Below, piece by piece: positions 21,968 to 27,122 of a DNA stretch of 27,122 nt. The DNA is from a virus. The notes beneath the pieces were generated by a model. The model ran no database searches, was not told the DNA's origin, and worked only from the letters and a program-made list of their open reading frames with translations. A program made the position numbers and the translations under genes. The stretch lies in IMG/VR virus record IMGVR_UViG_3300027782_003694, positions 1 to 27,122 of that record; one strand, 5' to 3'. Each line of letters starts with the position of its first letter. Position 1 is the stretch's first letter.

Positions 21968-23072
21968 TAATCAATATTATTGTTCACAAAAATTTTGGTG
22001 GATGACAGTAGAGCCAGAACGGCGATCTATAGCTTCGTGTTGTGCTGCTACTCCAGAAAAAATAGATTTGTCTTGGTTAAAAACTAATTCAGGGCAGTTG
22101 TTTAATATGCCTACCCTAATATCTGAACGAGAAGCAATGTTAAATAATCAACCTGTAGTTAGTTGTGAAAATACTTGCTGGAGTGCGGAACGTGTTGGAT
22201 TACCAAGTCGCCGTACCAAAATGTTGTCAAGTGTGCGTACACACACGGATGTAGTGTCTAGTCCATCTACACTACATATTAACCTAGGTAGTGATTGTAA
22301 TTTAACTTGCAGCTACTGTACCAAACAATACAGTACAGCATGGTTGCGTGATATTGATACAAACGGTCCATATTTAAATGAAACCCGTTTCCAAATTAAC
22401 AACAACGATCGTGTTGTTTTAAAATTAGGACAAAAAGCAATTAAATCTAGTGACAGCTATCAGTTAATAGTGAATGAAATACGCAACATTAAAACTGCCA
22501 ATCAAATTGAAATCACCGGCGGGGAACCATTTTTGTACAACGGACTAACAGAACTAGTTAATAGCCTGACAGGACCAGTGGACATATTTACTGGACTTGG
22601 TGTTGATACCAAAAGGCTAGAACGAATTTTAGATACATTACCAGATACTGTGACGTTTACAGTTAGTGCTGAAAATGTCGGCGAACTGTACGAGTTTAAT
22701 AGGTACGGTAACACCTGGTCTAATTTTTTAACAAATTTAGAACTGATACAAAAAAGATTTAATCATCGGTTTTGTACAGTAGTAAGTAATTTAACTATTC
22801 ACGGTTTAGAAAAATTTCGCAAACAGTTTGGTACCAAACAAGATTTAATTAATTTATGCACAGATCCAAATTATTTAAGTGCCAGTGTATTAGACACAGA
22901 AAGTAAAATATTATATCAATCGACTATGCCAGATTTACTAGACACTGTTACGGTAGAATATACAGCAGAACAAAAAGAAAAATTACGTAAATATCTTTAT
23001 CGTTTTGTTGAAATTAGAAATTTAAATTTGCAGATTTTTCCTGCACATTTTATTAATTGGATCAATGAATAA
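21954..23072 (+). CDS. Radical SAM protein with N-terminal twitch/SPASM-like Cys cluster (2)
   Basis: From ATG 21954 (MRIIDNQYYCSQKFWW) the product is 372 residues. Longer in-frame starts (from 21816) would run through the acidic gene and give a Lys/Met/Thr repeat artefact. The radical SAM motif CNLTCSYC is at 115-122 and GGEP at 189-192. N-terminal Cys are C10, C29-C30, C71 and C75, the same layout as the protein at 13572 (C6, C24-C25, C65, C68), so the two share a domain plan. The rest is diverged. The gene sits between the acidic gene and uvsY and is visibly more AT-rich than uvsX, which suggests insertion. Substrate unknown; a peptide or protein is likely by analogy to SPASM/twitch enzymes. 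Confidence 0.82.
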   Translation: MRIIDNQYYCSQKFWWMTVEPERRSIASCCAATPEKIDLSWLKTNSGQLFNMPTLISEREAMLNNQPVVSCENTCWSAERVGLPSRRTKMLSSVRTHTDVVSSPSTLHINLGSDCNLTCSYCTKQYSTAWLRDIDTNGPYLNETRFQINNNDRVVLKLGQKAIKSSDSYQLIVNEIRNIKTANQIEITGGEPFLYNGLTELVNSLTGPVDIFTGLGVDTKRLERILDTLPDTVTFTVSAENVGELYEFNRYGNTWSNFLTNLELIQKRFNHRFCTVVSNLTIHGLEKFRKQFGTKQDLINLCTDPNYLSASVLDTESKILYQSTMPDLLDTVTVEYTAEQKEKLRKYLYRFVEIRNLNLQIFPAHFINWINE

Positions 23073-23095
23073 TCATTTATTAAAGGAATTAAACT

Positions 23096-23548
23096 ATGTG
23101 GTATAGTAAAGTTGTTGCTGATCTAAGCAACATTCCTGATTTTATTGCTCACTATGAAAGCGAGCTAGAAGATGCCAAGCGTGATGTACGTATTGGCGGA
23201 CTTGTGGAAAAAAATATCACAGCATTGCCCGGCATTACCGAGCATAGATTCAACCAACTGCAAGAAATTGAAGCCATCCTAAATCATCTTAACATACAGT
23301 TACGCAAAATACGCCGCAGACATTTCCAAAAATATCTAGAAGGCTATGCCCGTGCATTGACCAGTAGAGATGCAGAAAAGTATGTGGATGGTGAAGATGA
23401 AGTAATTGATTTTGAAACTATCATAAACGAAGTAGCGTTATTACGCAATCGTTGGCTAGGCATCATGAAAGGTCTGGATTCAAAGTCGTGGATGAGTGGA
23501 CATATTGTACGTTTACGCACTGCTGGCATGGAAGACATACAAGTATGA
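23096..23548 (+). CDS. uvsY: UvsY, recombination mediator
   Basis: The product is 150 residues (T4 UvsY: 137). UvsY loads UvsX onto gp32-coated ssDNA. The start has a strong ribosome site (AAAGGAA) upstream. Helical segments include LSNIPDFIAHYESELEDAKR, HRFNQLQEIEAILNHLNIQL and the basic RKIRRRHFQKYLEG. The C-terminus (LLRNRWLGIMKGLDSKSW, then GHIVRLRTAGMEDIQV) matches the conserved end of T4-like UvsY proteins of aquatic phages. The gene overlaps the next one by ATGA. UvsX and UvsY are separated here by two genes, the acidic protein and the radical SAM protein. Confidence 0.85.
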   Translation: MWYSKVVADLSNIPDFIAHYESELEDAKRDVRIGGLVEKNITALPGITEHRFNQLQEIEAILNHLNIQLRKIRRRHFQKYLEGYARALTSRDAEKYVDGEDEVIDFETIINEVALLRNRWLGIMKGLDSKSWMSGHIVRLRTAGMEDIQV

Positions 23549-24300
23549 AATTTATACACCCAGGTGATAGTCACCGGCACAGTCTTGAGACTTTAAATCA
23601 GTTATACGAATATGATGACTTTATGGCCAGCATTAAAACTGTGCTGGATCTTGGATGTGGGTCTGGCGAAGATTTAACCTGGTGGGCTACTGCTACTACT
23701 CGAGACGAAAAAGCAGAACCTTTGAATATTCAATGCACCGGTATAGATCTAGCATCCGAATTGCTGTTAACTAACCGACACAAAAATATGTTTTATCATC
23801 AGGCTGACTTTGATGGCAACATACCTTCTATTCCTTCTGGATTTGATGTGCTTTGGTGTCATGATGCATTTCAATACGCACAAACTCCTGTAAAGACCTT
23901 GAGCAATTGGTGGAATCTTGCCAGTACTGGCGGAATGTTGTATATTGCTGTGCCGCAGACTATAAACTTTTTTCGAGGCCAATTTGATTATCATTTGCCT
24001 AGTGGAAGTTACTATCATTATACCATGGTCAGTTTGATGTATATGTTGGCCACTGCAGGTTGGGACTGTCGTTCAGGATTTTTTAAACAAGACTCTGCAG
24101 AGTCTTGGATTCATGCCATGGTGTACAAGAGTGTCCACAAACCATTGGATCCTAAAACTGCCACCTGGCACAAGTTAGTTGAACTAAATTTGTTGCCAGA
24201 AACGGCAGCTCGTAGCATATATGGCCACAATTATTTGCGGCAACAAGATCTAGTTGTGCCTTGGGTTGACCACAGTCTCATGAGTATGGCCCTAAAATAA
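23545..24300 (+). CDS. Class I SAM-dependent methyltransferase (1)
   Basis: The ATG at 23545 (MKFIHPGDSHRHSLETL) overlaps the uvsY stop as ATGA and is preferred over an upstream in-frame start at 23452 that would overlap uvsY deeply. The product is 251 residues. Motif I is VLDLGCGSGEDLTWW (33-47), the acidic SAM-ribose residue lies in TGIDLA (65-70), and FDVLWCHDAFQYAQ with GGMLYIAVPQ supply the later strands. It looks like a methyltransferase of small molecules or sugars rather than a DNA methylase: there is no DPPY/NPPY motif. It heads the transferase block, which supports a role in glycan or metabolite tailoring. Substrate unknown. Confidence 0.78.
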   Translation: MKFIHPGDSHRHSLETLNQLYEYDDFMASIKTVLDLGCGSGEDLTWWATATTRDEKAEPLNIQCTGIDLASELLLTNRHKNMFYHQADFDGNIPSIPSGFDVLWCHDAFQYAQTPVKTLSNWWNLASTGGMLYIAVPQTINFFRGQFDYHLPSGSYYHYTMVSLMYMLATAGWDCRSGFFKQDSAESWIHAMVYKSVHKPLDPKTATWHKLVELNLLPETAARSIYGHNYLRQQDLVVPWVDHSLMSMALK

Positions 24301-24842
24301 TGACTTTAATTACACCCGACTATCAAAATAGTTTAAAACAATTACAAAAAGAAAATAAGTTCAAAGGCCTGTTGGTCAAATATGATCCTGTACGAGATTT
24401 CGTTAAAAAATATCAACCAGAAAGTATTTTAGATTACGGCTGTGCCAAGGGTCGGCTTGTAGAACAATTAAAAGCAGATTTTCCAGAGATTAGAGTAATT
24501 GATGGCTACGATCCAGGTGTTCCTGAATTTGAAAGTATACCGTTAAACAGTTATGATTGTTTAATCAGCAACGACGTAATAGAACACTTTGAACCAGAAT
24601 TTTTAAATCAAAGTCTACAACAGATGAATGCGTTGTTTTCTCGCAGTGCTTGGTTAATCATTGCCTGTTATCCGGCTAAAAAAAGTCTACCTGATGGCCG
24701 CAATGCACACTTGATTATTGAATCGCCGGCATGGTGGCGTGAGCGTGTAGCCAAGTGCTTTACCGACTGCTGTATTGTGTACAACGAAGTGGTAGAATTT
24801 GCCGCAGGAAAACCTGAGCTTAGACTTATACTAGAACGATGA
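24300..24842 (+). CDS. Class I SAM-dependent methyltransferase (2), short
   Basis: The product is 180 residues. Its ATG uses the last base of the previous stop (TAATG). Motif I is ILDYGCAKGRLVEQL (43-57), with the SAM-acidic strand RVIDGYDPGVPEF and CLISNDVIEHFEPEF in the motif IV position, followed by LIIACYPAKKSLPDGRNAH. It belongs to the Methyltransf_11/23-like group, at the short end of the family. It lacks DNA-methylase catalytic motifs. It overlaps the next gene by ATGA. Likely a partner of the preceding methyltransferase in the same pathway. Confidence 0.75.
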   Translation: MTLITPDYQNSLKQLQKENKFKGLLVKYDPVRDFVKKYQPESILDYGCAKGRLVEQLKADFPEIRVIDGYDPGVPEFESIPLNSYDCLISNDVIEHFEPEFLNQSLQQMNALFSRSAWLIIACYPAKKSLPDGRNAHLIIESPAWWRERVAKCFTDCCIVYNEVVEFAAGKPELRLILER

Positions 24843-25630
24843 AATATGCTTATGCACTAGACATGCCAGGCGAGCATGCCAAGTGGACCTTGGAACCTTG
24901 GCGGCAACGCGGCCTCAAAGTGTTTGATCGGGTAGTTGATATTCCAGATGATTATGTTTTAATAGCCACCCATTATGCTCCATGGTGGTCGCCACTTAAC
25001 GAATACATAGCCGAAGGCCGCCCGTATATAGAAATCGAATATGGCTACTGGGGTCCAGATACTCCACGTAGAGAAACTCGCAGAGTAACCTACAATGGTC
25101 ACCATAACATGACCATGCGACCCGTACCACACAGTCGGGCACACTTGTTTCCAACACCAGCACAACAACCGTGGCAGTCACACACTGACGGATATGTTAT
25201 AGGCATACAGCCTGTGGAAGTAGTACTGCAAGAACGTACTGGTGAAAATCTTGATCAATTTAGAGCTAGATTGACTGCGGCTGTGCGACCTTATTGGTCG
25301 GGTGAAATACGCTGGCGTAAAAAAACTGGTGCAAAAGACAATCGTTGGCCCAGATATGTGGAACAATTAGTAGGGGCCAGAGCTGTTGTTGGAGAACGAA
25401 CCATGGCCTGTGTCGAAGCGTGTTTGTTAGGCATACCTGCCTACACTACAGATGCTAGTATGACTACCTTGCTCATGGGTGGTATTGAAAATTTGGCTAT
25501 AGATAATCGGCCCGATCGTGCCGCTTGGTGGGAACATATTTGTTGGAGTCAGTTTAATCGAGCAGAATTTAATTCAACTGTGCCGGCAGATCTAGTAGAA
25601 CAATATCAAATATTTAGAACTCCGAGATAA
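24839..25630 (+). CDS. GT-B glycosyltransferase-like protein
   Basis: The product is 263 residues, begins MKYAYALDMPGEHAKWTLEPWRQRG and overlaps the methyltransferase by ATGA. The N-terminal half (VLIATHYAPWW; YIEIEYGYWGPD) and the C-terminal stretch RAVVGERTMACVEACLLGIPAYTTDASMTTLLMG resemble the nucleotide-sugar-binding half of GT-B enzymes, where an 'E..LLGIP' motif selects the donor. It is shorter than most GT-B proteins and has no membrane segment. The neighbours strengthen a glycan role. An unrelated Rossmann-type enzyme cannot be ruled out. Confidence 0.5.
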   Translation: MKYAYALDMPGEHAKWTLEPWRQRGLKVFDRVVDIPDDYVLIATHYAPWWSPLNEYIAEGRPYIEIEYGYWGPDTPRRETRRVTYNGHHNMTMRPVPHSRAHLFPTPAQQPWQSHTDGYVIGIQPVEVVLQERTGENLDQFRARLTAAVRPYWSGEIRWRKKTGAKDNRWPRYVEQLVGARAVVGERTMACVEACLLGIPAYTTDASMTTLLMGGIENLAIDNRPDRAAWWEHICWSQFNRAEFNSTVPADLVEQYQIFRTPR

Positions 25631-25638
25631 TATACGCA

Positions 25639-25646
25639 CATAAATA
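25639..25646 (+). promoter_or_regulatory. Late-promoter-like octamer CATAAATA upstream of the nucleotidyltransferase-cupin gene
   Basis: CATAAATA ends 5 nt before the ATG at 25652, in the only gap (21 nt) between genes in this block. A start ~6 nt downstream would place +1 at the start codon, so the message would be nearly leaderless. It matches the octamers at 3367 and 6600, but the spacing makes it uncertain. Confidence 0.35.
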
Positions 25647-25651
25647 TCTGC

Positions 25652-26392
25652 ATGAAAACAATAGTGGTAGTTAGCGGAGGGTTTGACCCCGTACATTCTG
25701 GACACATTAAATTACTCAAAGAAGCTCGTCTATTAGGTGACATGCTCATAGTGGGCATCAACAGTGATGAATGGCTTGAGCGTAAAAAAGGTCGTGCTTT
25801 CATGCCCTGGACTGAAAGACTGTGCATATTGAATAACCTAGCAATGGTAGATGAAGTATACACGTTCGATGATGAAGATGGCACAGCATGTCATTTGCTA
25901 GAACAAGCCCAAGCCCACTACCCACAAGATCGTATCATATTTGCCAACGGTGGAGACCGCACTCAAGATAATATTCCAGAAATGATTGTTGAGGGTGTTG
26001 AATTTATGTTTGGTGTAGGCGGAACCAATAAAGCAAATAGTAGTAGTTGGATCTTACAAGAGTGGAAAGCACCCAAGACAGACCGTCCTTGGGGTTATTA
26101 TCGTGTGTTACACGAAGTGCCAGGAACTAAAGTTAAAGAACTTACAGTCAACCCTGGTCAAACACTCAGTATGCAACGACACAGTAGTCGAGCAGAATAC
26201 TGGCAAGTGTCAGAAGGCCGGTGTGTGGTAGAAGGCGAAGGCAAGCGTCAAACTTCTCTAGAAACACACGATAGTTATCATATTCCTACAAACGAATGGC
26301 ATCGACTATACAACCCATTTGACCAACCTTGCAGAATTGTAGAAATACAGTATGGTCCTAATTGTGTAGAAGAGGACATAGAAAGACAATGA
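25652..26392 (+). CDS. Nucleotidyltransferase-cupin fusion (cytidylyltransferase-like plus mannose-6-P isomerase-like cupin)
   Basis: The product is 246 residues with two domains. Residues 1-~135 are a cytidylyltransferase-like Rossmann domain: MKTIVVVSGGFDPVHSGHIK contains the HxGH motif (15-18), followed by GDMLIVGINSDEW and ANGGDR. Such enzymes join an NMP to a sugar- or alcohol-phosphate (as in HldE or TagD). Residues ~145-246 are a cupin like the C-terminus of ManC/type II phosphomannose isomerase: RPWGYYRVL, NPGQTLSMQRHSSRAEYWQV and HIPTNEWHRLYNP, with His177 as a likely metal ligand. The fusion suggests activation of a sugar phosphate plus an isomerase or epimerase-like step. It overlaps the next gene (ATGA). 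Domain calls good; substrate unknown. Confidence 0.78.
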   Translation: MKTIVVVSGGFDPVHSGHIKLLKEARLLGDMLIVGINSDEWLERKKGRAFMPWTERLCILNNLAMVDEVYTFDDEDGTACHLLEQAQAHYPQDRIIFANGGDRTQDNIPEMIVEGVEFMFGVGGTNKANSSSWILQEWKAPKTDRPWGYYRVLHEVPGTKVKELTVNPGQTLSMQRHSSRAEYWQVSEGRCVVEGEGKRQTSLETHDSYHIPTNEWHRLYNPFDQPCRIVEIQYGPNCVEEDIERQ

Positions 26393-27072
26393 CCCCAATA
26401 CCAATTTTTGTTGGATACGATCCTAGAGAAGCCATTGCTTTTCACACCTGCGTGAACAGTATCATTCGTCATGCTAGTCAGCCTGTGGCAATCATGCCCA
26501 TCGCATTAAACTTGTTTCAAGACTATGAAGAAACACACACTGATGGATCAAATCATTTCATTTACACACGTTTTTTAGTTCCGCACCTAATGAGCTACAC
26601 AGGTTGGGCAATATTCATTGATGGCGATATGATTGTTCGAGACGATATAGTTAAGCTGTGGGAACTACGTGAAGGCAACAAAGATGTTATGGTGGTTAAA
26701 CACGATTACAAAACCAAGATGACTGAAAAATATCTTGGTGCCAAGAATGAAGATTATCCAAGAAAAAATTGGTCGAGTGTAATACTTTGGAATTGCAGTA
26801 ATCATCCTAATAGAAAATTAACACCCGAGTTTATACAAAAATCTTCGGGCTCTTACCTGCATCGTTTTTCCTGGTTAGACGATGAGCGTATTGGTGAGCT
26901 ACCTAAAGAATGGAACTGGTTGCCAGACGAATATGGCCCTAATCCAGATGCTAAACTACTACACTACACATTAGGTACACCTTGCTTTCATGAGTTTGCT
27001 GACACTCCACAGGGCAACGAGTGGCATATGGAACGCATGTTTACTGAGTACTGTCAACAACGTTTGGATTAA
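26389..27072 (+). CDS. Putative glycosyltransferase with DxD motif (GT8-like)
   Basis: ATG 26389 (MTPIPIFVGYDPREAIAFHT) overlaps the cupin-fusion stop; an upstream in-frame start at 26362 would run through that gene. The product is 227 residues. IPIFVGYDPREAIAFHTC is typical of phage and host family-8-like glycosyltransferases, and AIFIDGDMIVRDDI (74-87) carries the DxD (D78-G-D80). Later segments include KNWSSVILWNCSNHP and LPKEWNWLPDEYG. No signal or membrane segment. It pairs with the GT-B-like and nucleotidyltransferase proteins as a probable glycan assembly set. Confidence 0.75.
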   Translation: MTPIPIFVGYDPREAIAFHTCVNSIIRHASQPVAIMPIALNLFQDYEETHTDGSNHFIYTRFLVPHLMSYTGWAIFIDGDMIVRDDIVKLWELREGNKDVMVVKHDYKTKMTEKYLGAKNEDYPRKNWSSVILWNCSNHPNRKLTPEFIQKSSGSYLHRFSWLDDERIGELPKEWNWLPDEYGPNPDAKLLHYTLGTPCFHEFADTPQGNEWHMERMFTEYCQQRLD

Positions 27073-27074
27073 CA

Positions 27075-27122
27075 ATGACTCCAGATATTCCAAAAAGAGA
27101 TTTTAAACCAGGGCAGGTACTT
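27075..27122 (+). CDS. Start of a further gene, cut by the window end
   Basis: An ATG at 27075, two bases after the preceding stop, opens a frame of 16 codons to the window end: MTPDIPKRDFKPGQVL. It is too short to identify. Confidence 0.45.
   Translation, partial: MTPDIPKRDFKPGQVL

Noticed and set aside
23452-23544. Upstream extension of methyltransferase 1 into uvsY
   Set aside because: It would overlap uvsY by almost 100 bases; the ATGA junction at 23545 fits the tight coupling seen throughout.
1-27122. Host chromosomal, prophage or plasmid origin
   Set aside because: All genes are co-directional phage genes with T4-type cores; there is no integrase, repressor, attachment site, plasmid replication gene or host housekeeping gene.

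Overview
The window is a piece of the genome of a T4-like, contractile-tailed, double-stranded DNA phage, probably from an aquatic bacterium. It carries recognisable T4-type core genes: tail sheath (gp18), tail tube (gp19), head completion (gp4), both terminase subunits (gp16, gp17), ssDNA-binding protein (gp32), UvsX and UvsY. All genes lie on the + strand, are tightly packed and often overlap as ATGA or TAATG. There is no integrase, tRNA, rRNA, CRISPR array or insertion sequence that I can see. The host cannot be named from the sequence.

Layout. (1) 1-6604 is the virion block: the 3' part of an unusually long sheath gene, the tail tube, a second tube-fold protein with a long Ala/Gly-rich tail, a small unknown protein, gp4 and gp16. 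(2) 6626-12887 is a structural/accessory block between the two terminase subunits. It holds a protein with a T4-like capsid-targeting N-terminus, a 765-residue low-complexity charged protein with internal and Cys-rich repeats, two small beta-rich proteins, and three divergent paralogues that start MRAREF and end SPVxxFKGY. It also holds an Ntn-hydrolase-like protein and an exported DNA/RNA non-specific endonuclease. (3) 12952-18612 holds a GIY-YIG/NUMOD3 homing endonuclease, a radical SAM protein, the large terminase, and a 775-residue protein with a glycine-zipper C-terminus. (4) 18632-23548 is the replication/recombination block (gp32, UvsX, an acidic small protein, UvsY), with a glycosyltransferase and a second radical SAM protein inserted. 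(5) 23545-27122 is a sugar/methyl-transfer block: two class I methyltransferases, a GT-B-like protein, a nucleotidyltransferase-cupin fusion, a DxD glycosyltransferase, and the start of one more gene.

How they fit together. UvsX, UvsY and gp32 form the standard T4 recombination-dependent replication machine. gp16/gp17 package DNA into heads completed by gp4, and sheath and tube build the tail. The MRAREF proteins and the MKNFQQYLTE protein look like T4 internal proteins: a short peptide ending in (I/L/V)xE that could target them into the prohead and be trimmed by the prohead protease. The transferase block probably makes or decorates a glycan or a small molecule.

Regulation visible in the DNA: T4-late-like octamers ((A/C)ATAAATA, GCTAAATA) before several genes; a good extended -10 sigma70 promoter before gp32; a gp32 leader with three AGGCAAC repeats at exactly 27-nt spacing; a terminator-like hairpin overlapping the start codon of the 18632 glycosyltransferase; and strong intercistronic hairpins after the sheath gene and after gp32. 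The most interesting items are the MRAREF family with the embedded Ntn hydrolase, the two radical SAM proteins with N-terminal Cys clusters, the gp32 leader repeats, and the exported nuclease.
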